DNA of 64,000 nucleotides. Source: Gimesia aquarii (GTDB taxonomy: Bacteria; Planctomycetota; Planctomycetia; Planctomycetales; Planctomycetaceae). Location: positions 4,989,800 to 5,053,799 of the forward strand of contig NZ_CP037920.1 of assembly GCF_007748195.1 (NCBI RefSeq), in the 5' to 3' direction. Below are positions 9,030-18,477 of the stretch, one piece after another (the stretch's first letter is position 1; each line of letters begins with the position of its first letter). The translations under genes were made by a program, and so were the position numbers. The notes beneath the pieces are model-generated. The model searched no databases, was not told the origin of the DNA, and saw nothing but the letters and a program-made list of their open reading frames with translations.

Positions 9030-12000
9030 ATCTGCCTGCATTATCGATGCGATACCGCACGATCGTAATTGTGCTGGTATCATTGCTGACTCTTTGGGGT
9101 GTTTTTCAGTATTTCAACATGCCTCGCCGAGAAGATCCGGAATATACAGTTCGAACTTGTACTGTGACGACTGCCTGGCCTGGTGTTCCTGCTTCAAAAG
9201 TAGAAGAACTCATCACTTACCCTCTTGAGAAAGAACTCGATAGCATAGACGACATCGATGTGATCTACTCGACAACCACAGTAGGTCTGTCGACGATCTT
9301 TATCGATGCGGAAGAAACCACAAGTAAGAGTGACATTGCCAATGTCTGGGATAAAGTTCGTGCAGAAGTGGCCAAAGTCAAGATGCCGGAAGCAGGCATC
9401 GTACCGATGGTAAATGATGAATATGGTGACACCTACATCATGCTCCATGCGATCTATCAGGTCCCTCCACCCGACGCAGATGAAATTCCAACAGCCAATG
9501 AATATTCGTTACGAGAACTCGATATCTTTGCGCAGAAACTACGTGACGAAATACGCTTTGTGGATGGTGTTGCTAAAGCAGACCTGTATGGGGTACGACA
9601 GGAAGCCATATATATTGAGACTGATGCTGGTAACTGGTCACAGCTAAAATTGACAACAGATAAATTACAAAAACTTGTTGAAGCACGAAATATTGTTGCA
9701 TCAGGTGGTGATATTGATACGGAAGTGGGTCGATTTTCATTGAAGCCGACTGGGGAACTAGACTCGGTGGAACAATTAAAATCGATCGTGGTTGGCTCGA
9801 CAAGTGGTACCAGCTATGTCAGTGGTCAAAATGAAAATACACCAACCAACCAATCCCCTGTATATCTTACTGACTTGGGACTCAATGTGATTCGTGATTA
9901 TCAGGAACCTCCACCTGAAATTTCCCGCTTCACTTCACCTAAAATTTCGCGCCCCAGTGTGATTGTCGCGATTACAATGAAAACTGGTGCTAATGTGACA
10001 GAGCTTTGCGACAATGTTCGCCAGTTGATCACTCGTATGCAAAAAATTGATAGAACATTACCACCCGATTTGGCAGTGACGGCAGTATCAGATCAATCAG
10101 TCAATGTTGAAAATAAAATCAATGGTGTGGTTGTAAATGTGATGCAAGCCATTGTGATTGTAATAGTCGTTGTTTACCTCATTGTCGGTTTTCGATCGGC
10201 ATTTGTGATGGCGGCAAATATCCCGATCGTTGTCTTCGCGGCATTGGCATTGCTTCCCTCTTTGGGAGTCGATCTCGAGCAAATTTCACTGGCTTCAATT
10301 ATTGTAGCCTTGGGGCTACTAGTTGATAACGCCGTACAGGTTTGTGATCAATCACGAACAAACCAAATGCTCGGAATGCCGCCACAAAAAGCAACGATTC
10401 TTGGTTCAAACCAGGTCTCTATGGCTATGCTGGGAGGCACCCTAACGACAGTCTCAGCCTTCCTACCAATGCTGATTGGATTGATTGGTACAAAAAAAGA
10501 GTATGTGTATAGTCTGCCTGTTACACTGTCAGTGATTCTCGCAATGAGCTGGATTCTGGCAATGTCATTTTGCTCCATTCTGGCTGCTTCGTTTATCAGG
10601 CCACCCAAAGATCCTTTAAAACCGACGGCGCCACTTTCCTGGCTGGCAACAAAGATATTCAGTCGGAGTTCTAAAAAGCAAGATCCAAAAAATCCAATAG
10701 AGGAAGAGAGCAACCCTTTTCTGGATGGCTTTGGTAAGCTGGCAATGGGGGCGATCCGCTTCAAGTTTTTGACGATAGGTATTTCTGTATTGTTACTGAT
10801 GTGGGCAATCATGCTGCCCGTCAGTTCTCAATTTTTCCCACGCGACTTACGGGACCAATTTGCGGTTGAGGTTTGGTTACCTGAAAATGCGGCTATAGAA
10901 CAAACGAATCAAGCTGCTAAAGAGGTAGAACGTATACTTCAAAAACTCAGCCCCACAGTAGACCCCGAAGGAAATACGCAACAACGTATTCTGGGTATGA
11001 GAACTATGGTTGGTAGTGGAGGCGCACGCTGGTATCTGGGCCGAAATCCAGAAGCCAGGAAACCGAATTATGCTGAAATTCTGGTCCGAACAACCAATGC
11101 CCAATACACTCACAACCTAGCACTCCAACTACAAAGGATAGCGCAAACCGGTGATTCGAAATTGGGGATTTCGCCCGTTTCAAATGCGCGGGTCATTCCG
11201 CGCGAACTAGCGATGGGTCCCCCCGTTGATGCACCAATTGCTTTACGCATTTTCGCATCGGGTGTGGCACGGCCCGGATTTGGTGATTTGAACGTACTAC
11301 GAACCTGGGCAGACCGGATTAGTGATGTTCTAAGAAATCATCCTTCTACCTGGGATATTCATGACACCACGGGCGTCCCTGGTTTTGAAATGCGCGTCGA
11401 AATTGACAATGATCAGTCCAATCTGGCCGGTGTGACGAATCTCGATGTAGCACAAACTTTAAATGCCTATTTTTCGGGTCAATACCTGACCACCTTTAAT
11501 GAGGATGACCACCAGATTCCTGTTTATTTACGACTGCCTCCCAACCAAAGAGGATCATTAACAGAATTAGATTCAGCATTTGTCGAAGGGCGAAAAGGAA
11601 AGGTTCCATTAGAATCGATTGCTAAGTTGGAGCCACGATGGGAACCGGCGCGAATCGATCGACGAGATTTGAATCGGATGATCGAAATCAGGGCGCGTGT
11701 GAAAGAGGGAGTTCTAGCTAATGATATCATCAGTGACGTGTTGGCTTCTGAAGAAATGCAAACGCTTCAAAGTGAACTTCCCGCTGGTTTTTGGATCGAA
11801 ATTGCTGGAGAAAAAGGGGAATCAATTGAGAGCGAAGAGCAAATGGGGTTGTGTATGATCATTTCTTTTCTCTTAATTGTGCTTTGTCTGGTCTTTCAAT
11901 ATAACGGCATTGTAAAACCAATTATCATCCTTGCTACACTTCCTCTGGCACTCATCGGTGCCCTTCCCGGTCTCTATTTCACTGACAACCCCCTGGGTTT

Positions 12001-12400
12001 TATGCCTCAACTGGGAATTCTTTCCCTGTTTGGAATTGTGTTGAATACAGCTATCATTTTCTTTGAATTCGCCGATAGCACCATTCATGAGGCAATTAAA
12101 AACTCCGATAATTCTGGTCCGATTGCGGGACTGACGCGCAATGAGTTCCGAGGTTGCCTGATCACAACTGTTAAAAAACGTTTACTACCGATCTTTCTCA
12201 CGACGGCAACCACTATTGGAGGGCTGATTCCATTGGCGCTTAGTGGTGGCCCTCTATGGGAAGGAATGGCCTGGTGTATGATCTATGGCTTGGCCGTTGC
12301 AACCATGTTAACGTTGCTGGTAATTCCCGCGTTATTCGCAATCTTCGTAGAAGTTTTCAGAATCCGTCCGGTAAGTTTCGTTTCGGACTTAGCAGAGTAA
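9026..12400 (+). CDS. RND multidrug efflux permease (HAE1/AcrB-like)
   Basis: An 1124-residue inner-membrane RND permease, full length for the AcrB class. It has one N-terminal membrane helix, a large periplasmic porter loop, helices 2-6 around residues 365-560, a second porter loop, and five C-terminal helices. The proton-relay helix reads GLLVDNAVQV: the first aspartate of the AcrB Asp-Asp pair is kept but the second is Asn, a variant seen in some HAE1 branches. An extra cytoplasmic segment with charged residues lies near 540-580. Its start overlaps the adaptor stop by ATGA, so translation is coupled. Substrates cannot be inferred from sequence alone. Confidence 0.94.
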   Translation: MNLPALSMRYRTIVIVLVSLLTLWGVFQYFNMPRREDPEYTVRTCTVTTAWPGVPASKVEELITYPLEKELDSIDDIDVIYSTTTVGLSTIFIDAEETTSKSDIANVWDKVRAEVAKVKMPEAGIVPMVNDEYGDTYIMLHAIYQVPPPDADEIPTANEYSLRELDIFAQKLRDEIRFVDGVAKADLYGVRQEAIYIETDAGNWSQLKLTTDKLQKLVEARNIVASGGDIDTEVGRFSLKPTGELDSVEQLKSIVVGSTSGTSYVSGQNENTPTNQSPVYLTDLGLNVIRDYQEPPPEISRFTSPKISRPSVIVAITMKTGANVTELCDNVRQLITRMQKIDRTLPPDLAVTAVSDQSVNVENKINGVVVNVMQAIVIVIVVVYLIVGFRSAFVMAANIPIVVFAALALLPSLGVDLEQISLASIIVALGLLVDNAVQVCDQSRTNQMLGMPPQKATILGSNQVSMAMLGGTLTTVSAFLPMLIGLIGTKKEYVYSLPVTLSVILAMSWILAMSFCSILAASFIRPPKDPLKPTAPLSWLATKIFSRSSKKQDPKNPIEEESNPFLDGFGKLAMGAIRFKFLTIGISVLLLMWAIMLPVSSQFFPRDLRDQFAVEVWLPENAAIEQTNQAAKEVERILQKLSPTVDPEGNTQQRILGMRTMVGSGGARWYLGRNPEARKPNYAEILVRTTNAQYTHNLALQLQRIAQTGDSKLGISPVSNARVIPRELAMGPPVDAPIALRIFASGVARPGFGDLNVLRTWADRISDVLRNHPSTWDIHDTTGVPGFEMRVEIDNDQSNLAGVTNLDVAQTLNAYFSGQYLTTFNEDDHQIPVYLRLPPNQRGSLTELDSAFVEGRKGKVPLESIAKLEPRWEPARIDRRDLNRMIEIRARVKEGVLANDIISDVLASEEMQTLQSELPAGFWIEIAGEKGESIESEEQMGLCMIISFLLIVLCLVFQYNGIVKPIIILATLPLALIGALPGLYFTDNPLGFMPQLGILSLFGIVLNTAIIFFEFADSTIHEAIKNSDNSGPIAGLTRNEFRGCLITTVKKRLLPIFLTTATTIGGLIPLALSGGPLWEGMAWCMIYGLAVATMLTLLVIPALFAIFVEVFRIRPVSFVSDLAE

Positions 12401-12556
12401 ATACTATGAATATTTAGAATGAAGCATCTACCAGGAGAACTTTTTACACACCTATCGAGATCATAAAAAATGGTAGTAGGCTTTGAGTTCCCTCATAGAT
12501 AGACTCAGAAATTAAGCTCATCTTAGATAAACCATCGATTTCTAAGATAATTTTTC

Positions 12557-13918
12557 TCAACCGAACAACTCAGCAACTGGTTCACCAGTATCAAGCAAAG
12601 GCATCGGCCGGTCCAGGCGATCATGAATGACAACCCGTTGTGGACCGATTCCCAAATGTCGATAAACGGTTGCCGCGACGTCTTGGGGAGTGACAGGACG
12701 TTCTACCACATGTTCGCCGCGAGCACTGGAGCGTCCTACAACCTGCCCCATTTTCATACCACCGCATCCCATCAGCACACTGAAGGTCCTTCCCCAATGA
12801 TCACGACCCGCGTAGCGATTCATGCGTGGCGTGCGACCAAACTCTCCCATCGCGACGACCAGCGTTTTTTCGTACAAACCACGGTCCATCAAATCTCGCA
12901 CGAGCCCTGCAATGGCAGCATCGAGCGGAGGAATTAATTTGTGTGCTCCCTCTTCTGTTTTATAACGGCCAGCGGATCCGTGGTGATCCCAGGGAACACA
13001 GTTCACCGTGACGAATGTGACTCCATGTTCGATCAGTCTACGCGCCAGCAATGCACTTTGCCCAAAAGTATGTCTGCCGTAACTGTCACGGAGTGCATCT
13101 GGTTCTGCAGAAATATCAAATGCTGATCGCACACCTTTTGAAGAAAGCAGTGTGAAGGCTTTCTGTTGATGTTCATCGAGATCACGAATTGACTTTTCGT
13201 GAGAGCGAGGCAAAACGTCAAGTGAGCCCAGCAGTTTTTGACGATTCCTCAATCTGTCTAAAGTCAAACCTTTTGCTAATGTCAGATTTTTGACGCCAAA
13301 CTGTGAAGTGTTGGGATCGGAATTGACAATAAACGGATTACTCCCCCCTCCAATGTAAGAGGAATAGTGAAAGAGATTATCAGTTCCCCCACGTAAATGC
13401 GGCACCCCCACATAGGGTGGCATCCCCGTTTGATTGGCACCGCGCAAAAACGCAGCGGCAGAACCCATCGAAGGCCGTCTTTGCACACGATTGTCTGGTG
13501 CATTGAATGCAGGTCCCTCGAAGCCGGTTAACATCCAATGGTTCCCTTTGGTATGATCCCCCGATCCGTGATTCACTGTTCGCAACACGGCGAGATGATC
13601 AGCCAGTTTCGCCTGCTCGGGCATCAACTCGCCAAACTGAATGCCAGCCAGATTTGTTGCAATTGACTCAAACGGACCGCGGTAATCTGAAGGGGCCTCC
13701 GGTTTGGGGTCCCAGGTCTCCATATGACCGGGGCCTCCACTTAACCAGAACAGAATCACGTTTGTGTCTTGCTGCCTCTGGTTAATTGCCCCCTCTGCTT
13801 TAAGTTTGAGCAGATCGGCTATCCCCAGCCCCCCTGCTCCGAGCAATCCTGCCTGCACAAAGCTACGACGCGAGACTCCTTCGCAATTCATTAAGTGTCG
13901 TAACTTTTGTTTTTGCAT
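12557..13918 (-). CDS. Tat-exported DUF1501 protein
   Basis: A 453-residue DUF1501 protein, a sulfatase/alkaline-phosphatase-fold family very abundant in planctomycetes and of unknown role. The N-terminus carries a twin-arginine signal (SRRSF, residues 16-20) followed by a Gly/Leu-rich hydrophobic stretch. Typical blocks are FWLSGGPGHMETWDPKP, WDHHGSAG and GEFGRTPRMN with the following GRDHWG. In planctomycetes DUF1501 genes usually follow a DUF1549/DUF1553 cytochrome-like gene; none is adjacent here, so this copy stands alone. The neighbouring RND pump gene converges on it. Confidence 0.92.
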   Translation of the reverse strand: MQKQKLRHLMNCEGVSRRSFVQAGLLGAGGLGIADLLKLKAEGAINQRQQDTNVILFWLSGGPGHMETWDPKPEAPSDYRGPFESIATNLAGIQFGELMPEQAKLADHLAVLRTVNHGSGDHTKGNHWMLTGFEGPAFNAPDNRVQRRPSMGSAAAFLRGANQTGMPPYVGVPHLRGGTDNLFHYSSYIGGGSNPFIVNSDPNTSQFGVKNLTLAKGLTLDRLRNRQKLLGSLDVLPRSHEKSIRDLDEHQQKAFTLLSSKGVRSAFDISAEPDALRDSYGRHTFGQSALLARRLIEHGVTFVTVNCVPWDHHGSAGRYKTEEGAHKLIPPLDAAIAGLVRDLMDRGLYEKTLVVAMGEFGRTPRMNRYAGRDHWGRTFSVLMGCGGMKMGQVVGRSSARGEHVVERPVTPQDVAATVYRHLGIGPQRVVIHDRLDRPMPLLDTGEPVAELFG

Positions 13919-14080
13919 TGAGGAATCGCTTCAAGAGAGAAATTGATCGGGATCGCTGACTATGAAGAATGTCTACTCAGGTGAAATTGCATATTATCAT
14001 CAGAAATAAAGGCCCAGTCAAGAAACGATTATATTGATCTATTCAATCGCTCCTCAGTGATCTGACAATTCTCATATAGT

Positions 14081-14530
14081 TCAAGACAGGAAATCTGCCT
14101 CATTCAAATCTGCTGATCCTTCAAAAAGCGGCTTTGTTTTGGTGTCAAACAGAATCAGTAACGTCCAAACACCAAGCGCAGTTCCTAACGGAAAAGACAG
14201 GCAACTAATGGCCGCTCCAATGATACAGAAGAGACGGTTCTTTTTCTGAAATAGAAATAGGCCCGTAAAGAGTGTCACTCCAGCAAAAACAATTCCTATA
14301 ATCCCCATCGCAAGATACATGTAGATCATCACATCCATCATGGGTGCAAACATTTTCGCAGGATCTGGCTCTCCTTCTCGGACTGGAAATTCCATCGTGG
14401 AAACCAAACTCATCATTTTGTAATGCAGTGGCAGAAACAGAAGCATCAAAAACGTAAAACCAGCGAAAATAAAATAAAGTATCGCAATGGTTTTGAGCTG
14501 TTTTTCTATCTTTTCGATCTCTTCTGACAT
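14081..14530 (-). CDS. Small four-helix membrane protein, function unknown
   Basis: A 149-residue integral membrane protein with about four predicted membrane helices (around residues 14-36, 65-85, 86-95 continuing into a charged QKKNR turn, and 100-130) and an acidic tail. CTGAGG lies 9 nt before the ATG. I do not recognise the family. It is the last gene of a minus-strand run that begins with the lipoprotein at 16861; the 136-bp gap to the gene upstream leaves co-transcription open. Confidence 0.75.
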   Translation of the reverse strand: MSEEIEKIEKQLKTIAILYFIFAGFTFLMLLFLPLHYKMMSLVSTMEFPVREGEPDPAKMFAPMMDVMIYMYLAMGIIGIVFAGVTLFTGLFLFQKKNRLFCIIGAAISCLSFPLGTALGVWTLLILFDTKTKPLFEGSADLNEADFLS

Positions 14531-14666
14531 GCTTAATGCCTCAGGATAACAGCGAATCGAATGAGATCAGTTACTTCCCATACTGCGTTCAGAAAACAAA
14601 GGATAATAATAAAAGACCAGTATGAAAAGTCGACCAGAGGTGGGTCGAACGACTCGTTTTGATTGT

Positions 14667-15545
14667 TTAATTCGCTTTGACTGGTTTGCGCGCTTCCAGT
14701 GGGGAATTTCGAATTTTTTCCGTGCAATTCTGATAACCAGATAGATCCGGTTCATCCCATTCTAAAGGATTCATTTCAATATTCGAAAAAATATAAACAG
14801 AGTGCGAATTTCCTCCAAGATGAATATATTGAGTGGCCCGCAACCGCCAGGGCTGTTTTTCGAGAAGTAATTTGAATTCAATACAATTTGGGGCATTCTC
14901 TCTGCGAATGGGTTTCCCAGCGATTATAATTTGCGTTTCTGATTCTTTAACAACCTTCAAATAGGAATTCTTAAATAAATCATCGACTCTTGCCTGATTC
15001 GGAACGCCAGGAAGAAAAGGAGAAGGAAAGTCTGCCGTCAACACAAAATCAAAATCGAAAAACCACCACGATACTTTCTGCTTTGGTTCCTCTATCTTAT
15101 CTACATAGGTATAAAATTCTTCATAATGCTTTTCTTCTTCTTGAATTGTGAGAAGCCGTGTTTTCTGCCAGCGCCAGTGTTCGGATTCAGCGTCTTTATA
15201 AGTATAGGGTTTACCATCACTTGTTTGCTTTCGAGTAACAGAAGATGGATCAAGTTTGGCTGGTTCAATTTTCCAGAAGCCATGACGGGGGCTCAGATAT
15301 CCAAATTGTCCCTTACCATGTTTTTGCACTCGAAACACATCATCGTACCAGAGCCTCTTAAAATCACCTCGGACCGCGGTGCAGGTCACGTGTTGTGCGC
15401 TCCATTCGCGTAAGACATCAATGGCACGCTGTTCCGCTTCGGGTCTGGATTCGAATCGGGGCTTTGACGTAGCGATCGGTTCCGCACAGAGGGGAGCAGT
15501 CACAAAACAGGCAACAGTAAACGACAGCAAAACACGGGAATCCAT
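14667..15545 (-). CDS. Secreted TIGR03009-like planctomycete protein
   Basis: A 292-residue exported protein with a signal peptide ending APLCA and an AAAGGA ribosome binding site 9 nt before the ATG. Features such as LREWSAQHVTCTAVRGDFKR near the N-terminus and ECIEFKLLLEKQPWR-type text in the second half resemble the planctomycete family TIGR03009, thought to have a LolA/LolB-like half-barrel fold. If so it may bind a hydrophobic ligand in the periplasm. That is inference from fold class, and I could not run a profile search. It follows the DUF2071 gene by 32 bp and is probably co-transcribed with it. Confidence 0.7.
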   Translation of the reverse strand: MDSRVLLSFTVACFVTAPLCAEPIATSKPRFESRPEAEQRAIDVLREWSAQHVTCTAVRGDFKRLWYDDVFRVQKHGKGQFGYLSPRHGFWKIEPAKLDPSSVTRKQTSDGKPYTYKDAESEHWRWQKTRLLTIQEEEKHYEEFYTYVDKIEEPKQKVSWWFFDFDFVLTADFPSPFLPGVPNQARVDDLFKNSYLKVVKESETQIIIAGKPIRRENAPNCIEFKLLLEKQPWRLRATQYIHLGGNSHSVYIFSNIEMNPLEWDEPDLSGYQNCTEKIRNSPLEARKPVKAN

Positions 15546-15577
15546 TCGTGTGTTCCTTTTTAAAAATGGAGAGAGAA

Positions 15578-16318
15578 CTATGTCTCAACTGTCACAGGAC
15601 AGCATAAATCCTGGCGACTATGCCATTCATGCTGAATGCCGCGCATCAGTAAGGCACAATCAAACTCCACTGAACCAGATGGGAAACGATCAGGCTCATC
15701 AAAAAAACTGGACGAAATACTTTCTATCAGAAGTGGCTCTGCGGCCCAATCCTGACATCGTAATTCCAAACCGTCATAGTGGCCTTCGGCATCACTGGCC
15801 GAATATCCGAGCGAGCCTTGCTCAAAAAAATCGGAAGCAGCCGCTAAGGAAGGAAAAACAGAAGTCTCAGGTAGATGGTCCGTGATCGAACCGACCACTT
15901 TCATATGCGCTTCACCATCTTTGCTTTGCATTTCTACTGAGAAATGATCTTCTGATTCCTCCACCGTAAAGGCTGCATGATGATGCGTACCTGGAAAGAT
16001 TCGTCCCCCCGCCAATGCATTCAGACAGGAATCGGTATCGCGACGATTCACGTAGACCCCCTCATGTGTCTGACCATCGGAATCCCATTCCACCGCAAAA
16101 CGATGGGCAGCATTTTCAGAACGTGTGCCACCCGAAAAAGGCAGGAACCGAGGGCGCACATTTTTGAGACGAATCAAGCAGACACCGCCAATCGCAGATC
16201 CATGAATCAGTTTCGGACGAAAAGGGGCTGGTAATACACGAGCCATCACGTCAGGATCGATACGATAATTCGCCAGGATGCGACGATCAATAATACCTTC
16301 AATCACTGGAATTCGCAT
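15578..16318 (-). CDS. DUF2071/YqjF-like protein
   Basis: A 246-residue cytoplasmic protein. The opening RRILANYRIDPDVMARVLP and the GSAIGGVCLIRLKNVRPRFL block match DUF2071/YqjF proteins, which have an acetoacetate-decarboxylase-like fold. The second half ends in a short ISSSFFDEPDRFPSGSVEFD segment. No catalytic role is established for the family, and the lysine of true acetoacetate decarboxylase cannot be assigned here. It lies between the small lipoprotein gene (51 bp upstream) and the TIGR03009-like gene (32 bp downstream), likely in one transcript. Confidence 0.75.
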   Translation of the reverse strand: MRIPVIEGIIDRRILANYRIDPDVMARVLPAPFRPKLIHGSAIGGVCLIRLKNVRPRFLPFSGGTRSENAAHRFAVEWDSDGQTHEGVYVNRRDTDSCLNALAGGRIFPGTHHHAAFTVEESEDHFSVEMQSKDGEAHMKVVGSITDHLPETSVFPSLAAASDFFEQGSLGYSASDAEGHYDGLELRCQDWAAEPLLIESISSSFFDEPDRFPSGSVEFDCALLMRGIQHEWHSRQDLCCPVTVET

Positions 16319-16369
16319 TACAGGCTCTCACAAGAAAAACATTGTTTTCAGTTTGTCACTCTCAATGCG

Positions 16370-16861
16370 CTAATCTGTTAACTCGAACTTCAGGTCTGTC
16401 TGATCTTCTCCATCCTTAACTGACACTGTTAATCCAGAGGTATCAGCACTAGCATATTTCTCGGGAAGAAGATTTTTGGGAGGTGACTCTGGTTTGGGAT
16501 TAGGATCATAATTGGGATCGTCTTCCGGTAAAGCATCGCTTGAACCGGTTGTTTCCATCTTAGAAATCATGACTGTGTAATCTCCTGCAACAACACCATC
16601 ACTCCCTTCAAAGGTCCCCATTGCAAAAGCACCTTCTGCATCAGTTCGACCATTGGCAGTCTGTCCTCCTGCTTGATCAACAGGTCGGAAAACAACAATC
16701 GCTTCTTCAACGGGTGTACCTTTATAAGTTACAACACCTGAAACTACATTTCTTGCAGGTCGTGTATCTTCTGCACCACCACACCCCTGTAAGAAAAGAG
16801 CCGAGGTAACGGCAATACAACTGGTTACTAGTTTCATTCGATTTAACACGTCATTACGCAT
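16370..16861 (-). CDS. Small lipoprotein with carboxypeptidase-regulatory-like domain
   Basis: A 163-residue lipoprotein with lipobox LFLQGC (Cys at residue 27). The following VSGVVTYKGTPVEEAIVVF and DAEGAFAM blocks are typical of the transthyretin-like carboxypeptidase-regulatory fold. Planctomycetes carry many such lipoproteins, commonly near DUF1559 genes, and here the DUF1559 gene is the divergent neighbour. The mid-part is acidic and proline-rich (EDDPNYDPNPKPESPPK). The role is presumably structural in the envelope. A second possible start (MKLVTS, eight residues in) would give a more compact signal peptide. Confidence 0.85.
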   Translation of the reverse strand: MRNDVLNRMKLVTSCIAVTSALFLQGCGGAEDTRPARNVVSGVVTYKGTPVEEAIVVFRPVDQAGGQTANGRTDAEGAFAMGTFEGSDGVVAGDYTVMISKMETTGSSDALPEDDPNYDPNPKPESPPKNLLPEKYASADTSGLTVSVKDGEDQTDLKFELTD

Positions 16862-17325
16862 TGCAAAAACTCACTTCCTCAATTGACTAAGAACTCATAA
16901 TTTTAGTAACAACTTTAATTAAGTTGGGCTGTAGAAATTTAAAACCAACGCCTATAGTATGTTTTGCACAAAGCACATCAAATTTTATTATTCTAAAGAT
17001 TATGTTAGTTGAAATTACTCGAAATTCAACTAGGATTCTAAGGCAGATTTGATAACAACATCGCACCAGGAATACATTATTTTATTTACTAATTACACAT
17101 TATTTATTCTGTGTAATGACTACGTGAACTTGAAGCGTTTTCTTACCTAAGAGTGCAGCATTTCTCAAATTTTGCATTTCGCTTTTAACCTTAAACATAA
17201 TTTCCCATCGATAAGAATCAGTTTTATACATGCCATTAAAGTGCGCATAGCGAATTATTCCAGCTTCCATCTTGATAAAGGAAGCGAAAGAGTTTGATTC
17301 TATTTTTAAGTAAGGAGAACCTTTG
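16862..17325. promoter_or_regulatory. AT-rich divergent promoter region with an operator-like inverted repeat
   Basis: This 460-bp AT-rich gap separates the divergent lipoprotein and DUF1559 genes and must hold both promoters. An exact 8-bp inverted repeat TAGTTGAA (17006-17013) and TTCAACTA (17025-17032) with an 11-nt spacer is the most operator-like structure. AAGGAG at 17312-17317 is the ribosome binding site of the DUF1559 gene. No protein-coding gene is convincing inside. Confidence 0.4.
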
Positions 17326-18387
17326 GTGAAAAGCTTATCTAGAGACAGACGAAAAGGATTCACATTGATTGAATTACTGGTCGTCATTGCCATTATTGCG
17401 ATTTTAATCGCCCTTTTATTACCCGCTGTGCAACAGGCACGCGAAGCAGCCCGTAGATCTACCTGTAAGAATAATTTAAAACAACTCGGGTTGGCACTAC
17501 ATAATTACCATGATGTCTTTGGCATGTTTGTCCTTCGAAAAGGAGGTACAAACGGATCGGATAGTGCAACTTCAAACCGCGCTCGACTAAGTGGTTTTGT
17601 AGGACTCCTGCCTTATATGGATCAGGCCCCCTTGTTCAATCAAATTTCTGCAGGGGATGCAACTCGCTCTCCATTTGGCCCCTGTGCCTGGTGTGGTTGG
17701 AGCGTTTGGAATGTTTCTTTACCTATGCTGATGTGCCCTTCCGATGGACGTAATAAACAGACTATACGTGCACAGAGCTATGTATTTTGTATGGGTGACT
17801 CTGCAACAAATGTCAGAGACGGTACAGTCTCTCGCGGAATGTTTCCAAATCGAGTGGGCACAAGAATTCGAGACATTACGGATGGAACCAGCAATACCAT
17901 CGCTATGAGTGAACACGTACGAGCAAACTATGGTCCAGCGACAAGTAATGCAGGTCGTAGAAGAGTTGAGGGAATTGCCATGTCTCAAGCTCCTCGCACA
18001 AATCCCGGATCCTGTATGACTCTGGCATCAGGTGCCAACTGGGTGACCGGCACCAGCGTAAAAGGAAGACATGGCACATCACTTTGGGATGGACAAGCAG
18101 AACGTTGTGGATTTACAACAATCCTGCCACCCAATGGCCCCTCTTGTGCGGAAGGTGCAAACACTAATGCTGACTCTACTCATGCAGCAATCGCTCCTTC
18201 CAGTCTTCATGTCGGAGGGGTTCACGCTCTGATGGCAGATGGCGCAGTTCGCTTCATCTCTGAAAACATTGATACCGGAGATTTAAGTCAGCCCAGTCCA
18301 AGTCCGAGCACAAACACTATCAGTCCTTATGGCACATGGGGCGCGCTGGGAACAAAAGATTCTGGTGAAATTATTGGTGAGTTCTAA
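17326..18387 (+). CDS. DUF1559 protein with type IV prepilin-like N-terminus
   Basis: A 353-residue DUF1559 protein, a family greatly expanded in planctomycetes. The N-terminus is a class III (prepilin) signal: basic leader RDRRK, then [17 protein letters not shown] with the cleavage Gly and Glu5. The conserved [10 protein letters not shown] and [14 protein letters not shown] helix follows. The C-terminal half contains the H-x-G-G-x-H-A-L-M-A-D-G motif ([16 protein letters not shown]) typical of the family. GTG at 17326 has AAGGAG at 8-nt spacing; TTG at 17323 is the alternative. The protein probably forms pseudopilin-like surface structures. A strong terminator follows. Confidence 0.95.
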   Translation: MKSLSRDRRKGFTLIELLVVIAIIAILIALLLPAVQQAREAARRSTCKNNLKQLGLALHNYHDVFGMFVLRKGGTNGSDSATSNRARLSGFVGLLPYMDQAPLFNQISAGDATRSPFGPCAWCGWSVWNVSLPMLMCPSDGRNKQTIRAQSYVFCMGDSATNVRDGTVSRGMFPNRVGTRIRDITDGTSNTIAMSEHVRANYGPATSNAGRRRVEGIAMSQAPRTNPGSCMTLASGANWVTGTSVKGRHGTSLWDGQAERCGFTTILPPNGPSCAEGANTNADSTHAAIAPSSLHVGGVHALMADGAVRFISENIDTGDLSQPSPSPSTNTISPYGTWGALGTKDSGEIIGEF

Positions 18388-18418
18388 ATCAGAACTCATT
18401 CAGTTGAATTGATTCAAA

Positions 18419-18456
18419 GTCTCTCTTTACCGATTAAAGTAAAGAGAGACTTTTTT
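18419..18456 (+). terminator. Rho-independent terminator of the DUF1559 gene
   Basis: A perfect 12-bp stem GTCTCTCTTTAC (18419-18430) and GTAAAGAGAGAC (18439-18450), with an 8-nt loop, is followed by six T residues (18451-18456). Confidence 0.93.
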
Positions 18457-18477
18457 GCTGTAAATGCAACAGAAATA

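Noticed and set aside
7361-11730. Several frames of 60-150 codons opposite the RND adaptor and permease
   Set aside because: They lie fully inside two intact, well-conserved genes, have no ribosome binding sites and show no recognisable domains.
14533-14755. Two short minus-strand frames between the membrane protein and the TIGR03009-like gene
   Set aside because: They overlap the end of the latter gene in other frames and have no ribosome binding site or signal.
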